Shown here one piece after another: positions 1 through 7,792 of a stretch of DNA of 64,000 nt. A program made the position numbers and the translations under genes. The notes beneath the pieces were generated by a model, which saw only the letters and a program-made list of their open reading frames with translations, was not told the DNA's origin and ran no database searches. Every line of letters begins with the position of its first letter. The stretch's first letter is position 1. This DNA is from Mesorhizobium sp. WSM3626 (lineage in GTDB: Bacteria > Pseudomonadota > Alphaproteobacteria > Rhizobiales > Rhizobiaceae): positions 42,251 through 106,250 of the forward strand of contig NZ_AZUY01000011.1 in NCBI RefSeq assembly GCF_000513935.1, in the 5' to 3' direction.

Positions 1-121
1 GGGCGCGGCCGTGGCCACCGCCTTCGCCATGATCTTCGAGGCCGGCGCGCTGTCCTTCACGGTCCGGCACAAGCTCGGCATCGTCATGGCGATCTTCGTG
101 CCAGCCAAAGGAGCCGCCTGA
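1..121 (+). CDS. C-terminus of a probable oligosaccharide flippase (partial)
   Basis: The window opens inside a reading frame whose codons start at base 2 and end in a TGA at 119-121. The 39 visible residues include an alanine-rich hydrophobic stretch followed by a basic VRHKLGI segment, which resembles the last helix and tail of Wzx/MATE-type polysaccharide flippases. The stop shares one base with the ATG of the next gene, so the two are probably co-transcribed. With so little protein, the family call is inference from tail resemblance and from the neighbouring surface-glycan genes. Confidence 0.4.
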   Translation, partial: GAAVATAFAMIFEAGALSFTVRHKLGIVMAIFVPAKGAA

Positions 122-1401
122 TGGCCGCCATCCCCTTGCTCGAGGAAACCAGCGGCGGTTCCGCCGGCGCCATGGTGTCCGGCCTTGCCGGGCTGGCGCG
201 CGACGCCGATCCGGCCCATATCGAGATCCTCGCCAACAACCGGCCCGAGCGCAAACTCGCGATCTACCCGGCATCGGCCGGCTTCGACCTGGTCGAGGAA
301 CTCGATTATCTCTGCGCCCGCACGATCGAGCCGAACGTCTTCTTCAACCCACGCTTCCTGGCGCCGGCCATGCCCCGGCTGGAAGACCGCGAGGTGCGCC
401 TTGCAGTGATCCGCGACGGTGATGAATACCGCAACCGGCTGCGCCTGCTGGTGCCGATCTCGGTGGAACGGCCGGTGGTGCCGCTGGGCGTGCCGGTCAT
501 GCGCACATGGTCGAGCCCGTTCGGTCCGCTCGGCACGCCGTTGATCGACCGCGACGATCCGGTCGGCGTGGTCGAGGATTTCTTCTCGATGCTGTCGCGC
601 CCGCATTTGAAGTTGCCGAAAGTCATGGTCCTGCCCGACATCAGGCTGGACGGTCCGGTGGCGAGCCTGATCGGCACCGTGGCCGAGACGCGCGGCCTGA
701 TGCTGGTCACCACGGGCCAGACCTCACGCCCGGTGCTGGAGAGCGAACTCGACGGCGACGACTATCTGAAGGCTTCGCTGCGCGCGCACCATTATCGCGA
801 GTTTCGCCGCCTGAAGCGGCGCCTCGGCGATCTCGGCAAGCTCGAACATGTCGTGGCACGCGGCCCCGAGGAAATCCGCCACGCCATCGAGCACTTCCTG
901 ACGCTGGAAGCGTCCGGCTGGAAAGGCCGCGAGCGCACCGCCATGGCGATCGACCGCTTCCGCGCCGCCTTCGCCCGCGAGGCTGTGCACCGGCTGGCCG
1001 AACAGGACATGTGCCGCATTCATTCGCTGACGCTCGACGGCCGCACCATCGCTTGCCTGATCGTCTTCATCGAGGCCGGCGTCGCCTACACCTGGAAGAC
1101 AGCCTATGACGAGACGCTGGCCGTCTATTCGCCCGGCACGCTGCTGATGATCGAGGTCACCAGGCAGCATCTCGAAGACCCCAACATCATGATGACCGAT
1201 TCCTGCACCGTGCCCGATCACCCGGTGATGAGCCGGCTATGGAGCGAGCGCAAGCCGGTCGGCACGCTGGTGATCGGGTTGACTCGCGACGCCGACCGCC
1301 TCGCCCGCCAGGCCGCCTCCCAGTTGCACCTCTACCGCGAGACCCGCAACATGGCGCGACTGCTGCGCAACCGGATGAAGAGTTTGCTGAAAAGGCGGTA
1401 A
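121..1401 (+). CDS. GNAT-family (BioF2-like / CelD-like) acetyltransferase
   Basis: This 426-residue soluble protein has a BioF2-like acetyltransferase domain at about residues 215-370. It contains the helical stretch around HHYREFRRLKRRLG (223-236), which is typical of the family formerly called CelD (cellulose/exopolysaccharide-associated proteins). No signal peptide or membrane segment is seen. The ATG overlaps the upstream stop (TGATG), so it is translationally coupled to the flippase-like gene. The likely role is acyl transfer onto a sugar or lipid precursor during surface polysaccharide synthesis. Substrate and acyl donor cannot be told from sequence. About 170 bases without a gene separate it from the next operon. 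Confidence 0.75.
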   Translation: MAAIPLLEETSGGSAGAMVSGLAGLARDADPAHIEILANNRPERKLAIYPASAGFDLVEELDYLCARTIEPNVFFNPRFLAPAMPRLEDREVRLAVIRDGDEYRNRLRLLVPISVERPVVPLGVPVMRTWSSPFGPLGTPLIDRDDPVGVVEDFFSMLSRPHLKLPKVMVLPDIRLDGPVASLIGTVAETRGLMLVTTGQTSRPVLESELDGDDYLKASLRAHHYREFRRLKRRLGDLGKLEHVVARGPEEIRHAIEHFLTLEASGWKGRERTAMAIDRFRAAFAREAVHRLAEQDMCRIHSLTLDGRTIACLIVFIEAGVAYTWKTAYDETLAVYSPGTLLMIEVTRQHLEDPNIMMTDSCTVPDHPVMSRLWSERKPVGTLVIGLTRDADRLARQAASQLHLYRETRNMARLLRNRMKSLLKRR

Positions 1402-1574
1402 GGGGTCCGTCGAGACGAGCCTGGCCGCGGTCAATCAACCTGTCGCGCAGCCGGCGTATCGCGTTCTGCAATGGAGGTCGCGGTTTCTTGACAACAGCAT
1501 TAATTCAGCTTGCCAAGAGTTGTGTCCAGCGACCACTCTCGAAGTGAAAAACAGATTCAGCCATTGAGTCGCCG

Positions 1575-2705
1575 ATGACGAAACAAGATTCCGTCCCGAT
1601 GAACGACCTCAAGCGACTGTATCAACGATACCAGGTCGAAATTGAACGTGAAGTAACAAGCACACTGCGCTCCGGATGGTGGCTCAATGGCGCGATGGGC
1701 AAGAAATTTGCCGCCAACTTTGCGGGCTTCATCGGCGTCTCGGATTGCGTTCTTGTGGCCAACGGAACGGACGCTCTCGAACTGGCCTTGGCCGCGGTTG
1801 TCGCACGCAATGGCGCTCGGGGACGCGAAGTCATCATGGCTGCCAATGCCGGCGGCTACGCAAGTTGCGCCTGCTGGCACAACGACCTTGTCCCCCACTA
1901 TGTCGACGTCGAGGCAGCCAGCCAGTTGATCAGCGTTTCATCGGTGCTGGCCGCGGCCGGCACCGATACCGCTGCCATCGTGGTCACGCATCTTTATGGC
2001 GGCGTCGTCGATGTCGGTGCCATCAAGAGCGCGCTCGCCGAGGCCGGGCTCTCACATATTCCGATCGTGGAGGATTGTGCGCAGGCGCATGGCGCACGTA
2101 TCGGCGGGCGCGTGGCGGGTTCACTCGCGGACGTGTCGACTTTCAGCTTCTACCCGACCAAGAATCTTGGCGCGGCGGGTGACGGAGGCGCCATTCTGAC
2201 GTCGGACCCGGCGATCGCCGAACATGTACGGCGGCTGCAGCAATATGGCTGGATTTCAAAATACCATGTCGGCGTACCCTATGGCCGGAATTCCCGCATG
2301 GATGAGGTCCAGGCGGCCGTTCTTGATGTCTTTCTGCATGATCTGGGCGATAGAAACGAACAGCGCCGTGCTATTCTGGGCCGCTACAAGTCGGCCGCCG
2401 GGCGGCGGCTGCAGTTCGTGGAAGGCGGTGACGGCGCGGTCGCGCACCTTGCCGTCGCCCTGTGCGACGAGCGCGATGCGTTCAGGATTTTCATGAAGGA
2501 GCGTGGCGTCGATACCGAGATCCACTACCCCGTCCTTGACTGCGACCAGGTCGGCTGGGCAGGACTGCCGATGAAAGGAACCGAAAATCTGGTGGTCTCA
2601 AGGGCCAGCGTAAACCGTCTCTGCACCGTGCCATGCTATCCCGACATGACGAATGACGAGGTCGACCAGGTCTGTCTGGCGCTCGCCCAATGGGAGGCAA
2701 TGTGA
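1575..2705 (+). CDS. PLP-dependent sugar aminotransferase (DegT/DnrJ/EryC1/StrS; FdtB/QdtB-like)
   Basis: 376 residues, the normal length for DegT sugar aminotransferases. Visible hallmarks are NDLKRLY near the N-terminus, NGTDAL (63-68) for PLP phosphate binding, EDCAQAHG (166-173) with the pyridine-binding Asp, and SFYPTKNLGAAGDGGA, in which Lys196 forms the Schiff base. It should transaminate a dTDP-linked 3-keto-6-deoxyhexose, because a 3,4-ketoisomerase/N-acetyltransferase fusion lies two genes downstream. That would give a 3-amino-3,6-dideoxyhexose (Fuc3N or Qui3N type). The stop overlaps a GTG start of the next gene. The operon looks more A/T-rich than its flanks. The stereochemistry of the product is not predictable. 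Confidence 0.85.
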   Translation: MTKQDSVPMNDLKRLYQRYQVEIEREVTSTLRSGWWLNGAMGKKFAANFAGFIGVSDCVLVANGTDALELALAAVVARNGARGREVIMAANAGGYASCACWHNDLVPHYVDVEAASQLISVSSVLAAAGTDTAAIVVTHLYGGVVDVGAIKSALAEAGLSHIPIVEDCAQAHGARIGGRVAGSLADVSTFSFYPTKNLGAAGDGGAILTSDPAIAEHVRRLQQYGWISKYHVGVPYGRNSRMDEVQAAVLDVFLHDLGDRNEQRRAILGRYKSAAGRRLQFVEGGDGAVAHLAVALCDERDAFRIFMKERGVDTEIHYPVLDCDQVGWAGLPMKGTENLVVSRASVNRLCTVPCYPDMTNDEVDQVCLALAQWEAM

Positions 2706-3640
2706 CGACACGCTCGATCGTTTTTCCGATCTACCGCAATCAGGCGAATATCCCCTCCCTGATGCAGGCGGTCGCCAATTTTCATGCCAGATATGGGGGC
2801 GATATCGAATTCGTCTTCGTCATCGATGGGTCGCCGGATGAATCGGGGCCCTTGCTTCTCAATGCGCTGAAGACCTCCGGCTTCGACTACAAGATCATCT
2901 TTCACAGCCGGAATTTCGGCTCTTTCACCGCCATTCGAACCGGTCTCGAGCATGCTTCTGGCGATCATGTCGCCGCCATGGCCGCCGACCTCCAGGAGCC
3001 GCCGGAACTGATCGTGGAGTTCTTTTCGATCCTGGATAAGGATGGCGCCGACGTCGTATTTGGACGCAGGACCGGCCGCAATGATCCGCCGATCACACGG
3101 TTTTTGTCGAAAGCGTTCTGGGCGGCCTACCGCAGGCTCGTCCTGCCCAGCATGCCAAGCGGCGGGGTCGATATTTTTGCCTGCAACCGCCAGGTGCTGG
3201 AAGCGATCCTGTCCATCGAGGAGCCCAACTCCTCGCTTGTCGTACAATTGTTCTGGGTCGGCTTCAGGCGGGAATTCGTGCCCTATCGCCGCCGCGAACG
3301 AGAGCACGGAACGAGTGCCTGGAGCATGGCCCGTCGGTTCAGATACATGATGGACAGCATCTTTTCGTTCTCCGACTTCCCGATAATTCTGACCCTTTGG
3401 GTGGGCTTTGCGGGCTGCCTGCTCAGCCTGCTGTTTGCAGCCGTTACCGTCGCGGCGCGGTTGCTCGGCAACATTGACGCGGCCGGCTACACAACGCTGG
3501 TGCTGCTGATCGTGGGCTTCGGATCGGCCAGTCTGATGGTCCAGGGCATTCTCGGCTGCTATCTCTGGCGGGCGGTTGAAAACACCAAGTCACGGCCCCT
3601 CCGGGTGATCAGCCGCGTCGTCGAGGGGACATCGAAATGA
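2702..3640 (+). CDS. Family 2 glycosyltransferase with C-terminal membrane helices (GtrB/ArnC-like)
   Basis: A GT-A fold domain occupies the first ~230 residues: IVFPIYRNQANIP at the start, the nucleotide-binding FVIDGSPDES, and AADLQEPPEL where polyprenyl-phosphate glycosyltransferases carry DADLQDPP. Two hydrophobic segments follow near the C-terminus (around SDFPIILTLWVGFAG and TTLVLLIVGFGSA). This layout is that of GtrB/ArnC/DPM1-type enzymes, which transfer a sugar from a nucleotide to undecaprenyl phosphate. I prefer the GTG at 2702 over the ATG at 2690, because GGAGG at 2693-2697 then acts as ribosome-binding site and the GTGA overlap couples it to the aminotransferase. The stop overlaps the next ATG (ATGA). 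Confidence 0.8.
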   Translation: MTTRSIVFPIYRNQANIPSLMQAVANFHARYGGDIEFVFVIDGSPDESGPLLLNALKTSGFDYKIIFHSRNFGSFTAIRTGLEHASGDHVAAMAADLQEPPELIVEFFSILDKDGADVVFGRRTGRNDPPITRFLSKAFWAAYRRLVLPSMPSGGVDIFACNRQVLEAILSIEEPNSSLVVQLFWVGFRREFVPYRRREREHGTSAWSMARRFRYMMDSIFSFSDFPIILTLWVGFAGCLLSLLFAAVTVAARLLGNIDAAGYTTLVLLIVGFGSASLMVQGILGCYLWRAVENTKSRPLRVISRVVEGTSK

Positions 3641-4587
3641 CCGACAAGGCATTTTTTGTTCATGAGCAGGGCATCTGCGAAAGTCCGCATATCGGCCAGG
3701 GAACACGCATCTGGGCGTTTGCCCACGTTCTGCCGGGCGCCGTTATCGGTGCGGGCTGCAACATTTGTGACCATGTTTTCATCGAGAACGACGTGGTGAT
3801 CGGTGATGACGTGACCATAAAAAGTGGCGTTCAATTGTGGGACGGCCTCCGCCTTGGGAACCGCGTTTTCGTTGGTCCAAACGCGACATTCACCAACGAT
3901 CGTTTCCCGCGCTCGAAAGAGTATCCTGAGGCATTTCTTCTGACGACGGTGGAGGACGGCGCATCGATAGGCGCTAATGCGACCATCCTGCCAGGCATAG
4001 TCATCGGACGTCAGGCGATGATCGGTGCCGGCGCGGTGGTGACCAAAAACGTCCCCCCCAATGCCGTGGTGGTCGGAAATCCAGCCATCATCATCGGCTA
4101 CCAGACCGGTCCGCAAATCCAGCCGACAGTGACCCAGACATTCCCCGATACGCCCGGCGAAAGAATGCCGCTTGGCATCGGCGGCGGCGAACTCTGGCGG
4201 CTGCCGCATTTTGGCGACCTGCGCGGCGAGATCGCACCGCTGGAGTTCGGTTCGAACCTGCCCTTCAAACCGGCACGCTCCTTTCTGGTCTACGGCGTGC
4301 CTTCCGATAAGGTCAGAGGCGAGCACGCGCATCGCGAATGCCACCAATTCCTCATCGCGGCCCACGGCCGGCTGTCGGTTGTCCTCGACAACGGCCATGA
4401 CAGAAAAGAGGTTTCACTGGCCGAACCGTCGATCGGGCTCTACATGCCGCCAGGCATCTGGGGAATCCAATACAAATTCCAGCCAGACACGGTCCTGCTG
4501 GTCATGGCTTCGCATCACTATGACGCCAGTGACTACATCAGGGATTATGCGGATTTCCTCAGCGTAGTCAGACAGGATGGCCGCTGA
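3637..4587 (+). CDS. Bifunctional N-acetyltransferase / dTDP-4-keto-6-deoxyglucose 3,4-ketoisomerase (FdtD-like)
   Basis: 316 residues with two domains. Residues ~5-155 are a left-handed beta-helix hexapeptide acetyltransferase (repeats such as VIGAGCNIC, VIGDDVTIK, ASIGANATI, MIGAGAVVT, ending VVVGNPA). Residues ~185-316 are a WxcM/FdtA-type cupin with RGEHAHRECHQFLIA, where the histidines are catalytic in the family, then YMPPGIWG and the DYIRDYADFL tail. The same fusion is known as FdtD, where one chain both isomerises the 4-keto sugar and later N-acetylates the 3-amino sugar. Here it would work before and after the aminotransferase at 1575. It begins in an ATGA overlap preceded by GAGGGG. 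No rmlA/rmlB is in this window, so the dTDP-sugar precursor must come from elsewhere. Confidence 0.85.
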   Translation: MTDKAFFVHEQGICESPHIGQGTRIWAFAHVLPGAVIGAGCNICDHVFIENDVVIGDDVTIKSGVQLWDGLRLGNRVFVGPNATFTNDRFPRSKEYPEAFLLTTVEDGASIGANATILPGIVIGRQAMIGAGAVVTKNVPPNAVVVGNPAIIIGYQTGPQIQPTVTQTFPDTPGERMPLGIGGGELWRLPHFGDLRGEIAPLEFGSNLPFKPARSFLVYGVPSDKVRGEHAHRECHQFLIAAHGRLSVVLDNGHDRKEVSLAEPSIGLYMPPGIWGIQYKFQPDTVLLVMASHHYDASDYIRDYADFLSVVRQDGR

Positions 4588-4960
4588 CCGAATGCGCGCA
4601 GACGCTGTCCGCTTCCTCGTCGCCGGTGGTCTCAACACAGCTTTGACCAGCCTCATCTATTTTGCCGGCCTCGTTGTCCTGCCTTCAGGTCTTTCCTATG
4701 CCATTGCCTGGCTGGCCGGTCTGTTGTTCGTCATGATGTTCTATCCCGAGCGTGTCTTTCCCGGAGGACGCACCGGTTTTGCCGATCGCCTGGCGATGGG
4801 GGGCTCGATCATTGTCGTCTTCCTGATCGGATTGGCGAGTCTTCACTTTCTGCGAAGCATCCTGCAGAAGACCGCGGTCGCGTTCTTCCTGACCCTTGCC
4901 GTCACGACGATCCTCAACTTCCTGATTTCCCGATGGATACTTCGCCGACCATGCAGATAG
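4577..4960 (+). CDS. GtrA-like membrane protein
   Basis: 127 residues with four hydrophobic helices and the GtrA-family opening VRFLVAGGLNTALTSLIYF. It ends in a basic tail, NFLISRWILRRP. GtrA proteins are small integral membrane proteins proposed to flip undecaprenyl-phosphate-linked sugars for O-antigen modification. They pair with a GtrB-type glycosyltransferase, here encoded at 2702. The start lies 11 bases inside the preceding gene, so it is the last member of this four-gene operon. No third Gtr component (the transferase that moves the sugar from the lipid onto the glycan) is seen in the operon. Confidence 0.85.
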   Translation: MAADRMRADAVRFLVAGGLNTALTSLIYFAGLVVLPSGLSYAIAWLAGLLFVMMFYPERVFPGGRTGFADRLAMGGSIIVVFLIGLASLHFLRSILQKTAVAFFLTLAVTTILNFLISRWILRRPCR

Positions 4961-5050
4961 GCAAACGCGCGACCAAGCCGGCGATCATCGCTGCCCACCT
5001 CCCGAAGCGCTCAATGCGACATCCGTATGTGAATATTGGCGAGCCATCCC

Positions 5051-5076
5051 GGAACATTTTAGCAGAGCTGGATGTT
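5051..5076 (+). promoter_or_regulatory. Candidate EcfG (general stress) promoter of csbD
   Basis: GGAAC at 5051-5055, 17 bases, then TGTT at 5073-5076. This is close to the alphaproteobacterial EcfG/RpoE2 promoter pattern GGAAC-N16/17-CGTT. It lies about 60 bases before the CsbD start, and CsbD proteins are typical general-stress genes. One -10 position is off consensus. Confidence 0.5.
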
Positions 5077-5135
5077 TGGATGTCATGACGGGGCCGTGCT
5101 CGCCCTGCTTTCGACAGACCATCGAGGAGAGAACC

Positions 5136-5339
5136 ATGGATTGGAACCGCATCGAAGGAAACTGGAAGCAATTCAAGGGCAAGGTGAAGGAACAGTGGGG
5201 CGACCTCACCGACGACGATCTCGACCAGATCGCCGGGAGGCGCGACCAGTTGGAGGGCAAGATTCAGGAACGCTACGGCATCGCGAAGGATCGCGTTCGC
5301 CAGGAGGTCGACGACTGGTATCGCCGCCAAAGCTGGTAG
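5136..5339 (+). CDS. CsbD family stress-response protein
   Basis: 67 residues, full length for the CsbD family: MDWNRIEGNWKQFKGK at the N-terminus, then a highly charged helix ending DDWYRRQSW. CsbD proteins are small, soluble, abundant stress proteins of unknown biochemistry. The start at 5136 is chosen because GAGGAGA at 5124-5130 precedes it at good spacing and because family members begin with M-D/N-W. An open frame extends 60 bases further upstream but has no family similarity. A stem-loop follows at 5367, and an EcfG-like promoter precedes it, suggesting a monocistronic stress gene. Confidence 0.9.
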   Translation: MDWNRIEGNWKQFKGKVKEQWGDLTDDDLDQIAGRRDQLEGKIQERYGIAKDRVRQEVDDWYRRQSW

Positions 5340-5366
5340 TTCGTTCAAACGTCCATTTTGTTGAGA

Positions 5367-5394
5367 GGGCGCCGGCATGGGCCGGCGTCCTTCT
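5367..5394 (+). terminator. Stem-loop after csbD
   Basis: GGGCGCCGGC (5367-5376) and GCCGGCGTCC (5381-5390) form a 10-bp stem with one G-U pair around an ATGG loop, followed by TTCT. The short T-run makes this a moderate rather than strong intrinsic terminator. Confidence 0.55.
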
Positions 5395-5529
5395 CCGTCC
5401 TGGGCAGACAGCTGCGGTGTCCTCAGCTTGGTCTTGCGGATCGAGAACTGGCTGACGCCGGCAAACGGGCGCCTCCCGCTTTGAAAGCCTTCCCGCGCGC
5501 GCCACCTCCGGTGAAATGCTCGCTGAACT

Positions 5530-5769
5530 TCAAAGGGGATGTTGGTCGCGATGATCAAAACAAACGGCCATGGTCCGACCAGTTGCGAATTTGACGACCG
5601 CCTCCACCAGGGCGTCATCGCTGCACGGCCAGTCCGGCGCCATGCGTCGAACCTCCGCGATCACGTCCCGTGTGGAGATTATCGCAAATGCCTCCCACCC
5701 CGATAGCGTCATGGAAACAAGCTCTTCGCTTGTCAGGCGGGGTAATATCCGATGCCGCGTCCTGTTCAC
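5530..5769 (-). CDS. Small hypothetical protein
   Basis: 79 residues, soluble and not recognised. It contains a region like a short regulatory or adaptor protein (SMTLSGWEAFAIISTRDVI, then PDWPCSDDALVEAVV). I place the start at the GTG at 5767-5769, because GGAGG lies seven bases upstream on the minus strand; a longer TTG start at 5784 would put that ribosome-binding site inside the gene. It is transcribed towards csbD and away from the tRNA. Codon use looks like that of its neighbours, so it is probably real, but no function is assigned. Confidence 0.5.
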   Translation of the reverse strand: MNRTRHRILPRLTSEELVSMTLSGWEAFAIISTRDVIAEVRRMAPDWPCSDDALVEAVVKFATGRTMAVCFDHRDQHPL

Positions 5770-5908
5770 CGCGTTTCCTCCCAACGATGAACGTTAAAGA
5801 TAGAGCCTAGCGCGAAGCCCCGAGGTCAGCGAGCTAAAATGTGGTCTGACCAAGTTGGCTCACGCCCACGGTCTTGGGGTTGGATTTGTTGACTTCAAAG
5901 CGATCAAA

Positions 5909-5993
5909 TGGTGCCCCTAGCCGGGATCGAACCAGCACTCCTTGCGGAACTCGATTTTGAGTCGAGCGCGTCTACCAATTCCGCCATAGGGGC
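5909..5993 (-). tRNA. tRNA-Leu (anticodon CAA)
   Basis: Read on the minus strand, the acceptor GCCCCTA pairs with TAGGGGC and the CCA end is encoded. The anticodon stem CTCGA/TCGAG encloses the loop CTCAAAA, giving CAA. A long variable arm (GTTCCGCAAGGAGT region) marks it as class II, and the T-loop reads TTCGATC. Length is 85 bases including CCA. It stands alone, with no neighbouring tRNA and no attachment-site duplication noticed. Confidence 0.95.
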
Positions 5994-6158
5994 TCAGGCC
6001 GGGCGGCCTGGATGGGCGCGGACTATACGGTCGGACGCCTGTTCGTCAACTGGCCAATTTTCGGTATCGCACTGGATGCGACCAATCTTCGCCTTTCGAT
6101 TTCGTGGCGGTGCTGCCATTGTGCAGCGCGGAAAATCTTTCTAGACAGGCGGCGCACC

Positions 6159-6209
6159 AAAGCGCGCCGTGTCTGGAGACATGCTGCGGCGCGCTTTGCG
6201 TCCTTTTTT
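6159..6209 (+). terminator. Strong branched hairpin followed by T-run, no upstream gene on this strand
   Basis: AAAGCGCGCCG (6159-6169) and CGGCGCGCTTT (6187-6197) are perfect inverted repeats. Between them TGTC-TGGA-GACA (6170-6181) forms a second small hairpin. A run of six T follows at 6204-6209. It looks like a rho-independent terminator on the plus strand. The only gene to its left, the tRNA, runs the other way, so it may end an unannotated small RNA or protect yqaA from read-through. Confidence 0.55.
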
Positions 6210-6270
6210 CATCCATGCCCTTGTCCCAGGGCGGCCGTGCGGTTTTGGGTCACTTGCACTAGGAGAGCCG

Positions 6271-6864
6271 ATGCTTCGCGGACTGTACGACTGGACCCTG
6301 TCGCTGGCGGCCCGCAAATCGGCCGAATGGTGGCTGGCCTTCATCGCTTTCGTCGAAAGCTCGGTATTCCTAGTGCCGGCCGACGTGCTCTATCTGCCGA
6401 TGGCGTTGTCGCGGCCGGATCGCGCCTATCGCTATGCCTTCATCGCCACCGTCGCCTCGGTGCTGGGCGGCATTGCCGGCTGGTTCATCGGCCACTACGC
6501 CTATGACGCGGTGGCGCGGCCCATCCTCGAATTCTACGGCAAGTATGACGAGTTCGAGCAGTTGCGCTCCTCTGCCGGCGTGAGCATCGAATTCATCGCC
6601 CTAATGCTGGTCACTTCGGGTGCCGCGCATCTGCCGCCCATCAAGGTCGTGACGATCCTGTCCGGCGCCCTTGGCGTCAATCTGGCGCTGTTCATCGTGC
6701 TGGCCATCATCGCGCGCGGCGGCCGCTTCGTGCTGCTGGCGTGGCTTTTGCGCCGCTATGGCGAGCCAATCCGCGAATTCATCGAAAAACGCCTGGGCCT
6801 GATCGCCGGCGCCGCCGCGGTTGCCCTGATTTTGCTCTATATCCTGATCAAATACGCTCTCTGA
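6271..6864 (+). CDS. YqaA/DedA-like inner-membrane protein
   Basis: 197 residues with about five hydrophobic segments: WWLAFIAFVESSVFLVPADV, then a glycine-rich helix around SVLGGIAGWFIGHY, and a C-terminal helix ending ILIKYAL. This matches the YqaA branch of the SNARE-associated/VTT (DedA) superfamily, membrane proteins implicated in lipid or small-molecule transport and envelope homeostasis. The start at 6271 is chosen for AGGAGAG at 6261-6267 and for the family-like MLRGLYDWTLSLAARKS N-terminus; the open frame extends upstream through the hairpin at 6159, which is unlikely to be coding. It is followed at 68 bases by dsbB, possibly in one transcript. Confidence 0.85.
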   Translation: MLRGLYDWTLSLAARKSAEWWLAFIAFVESSVFLVPADVLYLPMALSRPDRAYRYAFIATVASVLGGIAGWFIGHYAYDAVARPILEFYGKYDEFEQLRSSAGVSIEFIALMLVTSGAAHLPPIKVVTILSGALGVNLALFIVLAIIARGGRFVLLAWLLRRYGEPIREFIEKRLGLIAGAAAVALILLYILIKYAL

Positions 6865-6931
6865 CGCTTGTCGCTCAAACCGCGCAACGGTTTCGAGAGC
6901 GTGCAAGCAGATCTGGCGGACGGCGAACACG

Positions 6932-7465
6932 ATGGACGAGAGACCGATGACAGCGACCATGAATGCCGATACCGGCCGCCAGCGGACACGCGCTGCCTTG
7001 TTTCTCGCGGTCGCGATGGCCGCGACCGTTGGTTCGGCACTCGGTTTCCAGCACATCGGCGGATACATACCCTGCCATCTCTGTCTGGAACAGCGCACCC
7101 CATATTACATTGGCGTGCCTTTGATGGTGCTGGCGGTGATCGCATCGATGCTGCGCGCACCGGCATGGCTGACGCGCGGCCTGCTGGCGATCGGCGGCCT
7201 CTTGATGCTCTACGGCCTTTATCTCGGCGTCTATCACTCCGGCGTCGAATGGGGCTGGTGGCAGGGTCCGGCCGATTGCACGGCCGGGGCCGGACCGGTC
7301 GACACCGGCGGCAAAGGCGTGCTCGACGCGCTCGACAAATTCGTGCCGCCCTCCTGCGACAAGGCCGCCTTGCGCATTCTCGGCCTGTCCCTGGCCGGTT
7401 GGAATGCCATCGCCAGCCTGATCCTCGCCGCCGTCGCCTTCCGCGGCGCTCTGTCTCGTGACTGA
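6932..7465 (+). CDS. Disulfide bond formation protein DsbB family
   Basis: 177 residues with four membrane helices. The first periplasmic loop has the quinone-linked pair Cys48-His-Leu-Cys51 (PCHLCLEQR) and the second loop has Cys116 and Cys142, the four cysteines needed by DsbB. DsbB re-oxidises DsbA-type thiol oxidases and passes electrons to quinones. The loop between Cys116 and Cys142 is glycine-rich and typical of the alphaproteobacterial DsbB subgroup. Starts at 6947 and 6959 are also possible, since no strong ribosome-binding site decides. No dsbA lies nearby. Confidence 0.9.
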   Translation: MDERPMTATMNADTGRQRTRAALFLAVAMAATVGSALGFQHIGGYIPCHLCLEQRTPYYIGVPLMVLAVIASMLRAPAWLTRGLLAIGGLLMLYGLYLGVYHSGVEWGWWQGPADCTAGAGPVDTGGKGVLDALDKFVPPSCDKAALRILGLSLAGWNAIASLILAAVAFRGALSRD

Positions 7466-7792
7466 CACAACAGCGCCGTCGCGAGATCATTCAAGAATTC
7501 GGCAGATTGAGTGACCCATTGTGGCCGGAGAAGTCGGACTTATGCGCCGGTCTGCTTGTGGGCGAGCAGCATCGTTATCCGGCCGACCGCTCAGGATTAA
7601 ACGTCCATGACACGATGCGGCGCTCGGTCGATATGCCTTCGCACTACCGGATTTTAGCGCACGAGGGAGCACCGGCTGCTGCGCGACCCTCAAGCACCGA
7701 TGGCGACGATGCGTGAAATCCTTTGTTGCCCCGTTGCCGCTCAGACCCAAAAAACGCTTCAGGCGGCCAGCCTGCCGAATTCTCGTACGGAC
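7466..7792. other. 327-base intergenic stretch without a credible gene
   Basis: This lies between dsbB and the convergent HNH nuclease gene. The open frames here (for example 7487-7750, minus) are compositionally poor and have no recognisable domain. The only structure noticed is a 12-base inverted repeat near its two ends and a shorter nested GGCCGGA/TCCGGCC pair. Confidence 0.6.
7494..7783. repeat. 12-base inverted repeats bounding a non-coding segment
   Basis: AGAATTCGGCAG at 7494-7505 recurs as its exact reverse complement CTGCCGAATTCT at 7772-7783. The match does not extend beyond 12 bases and no target-site duplication is evident. It could be the ends of a small decayed element or chance. 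Confidence 0.4.

Noticed and set aside
5908-6144. Open frame MVPLAGIEPALLAELDFESS... on the plus strand
   Set aside because: It is the antisense of tRNA-Leu; this peptide opening is a familiar false gene over tRNA genes.
7487-7750. 87-codon minus-strand open frame in the dsbB-HNH gap
   Set aside because: No start signals or conserved features; composition looks non-coding.
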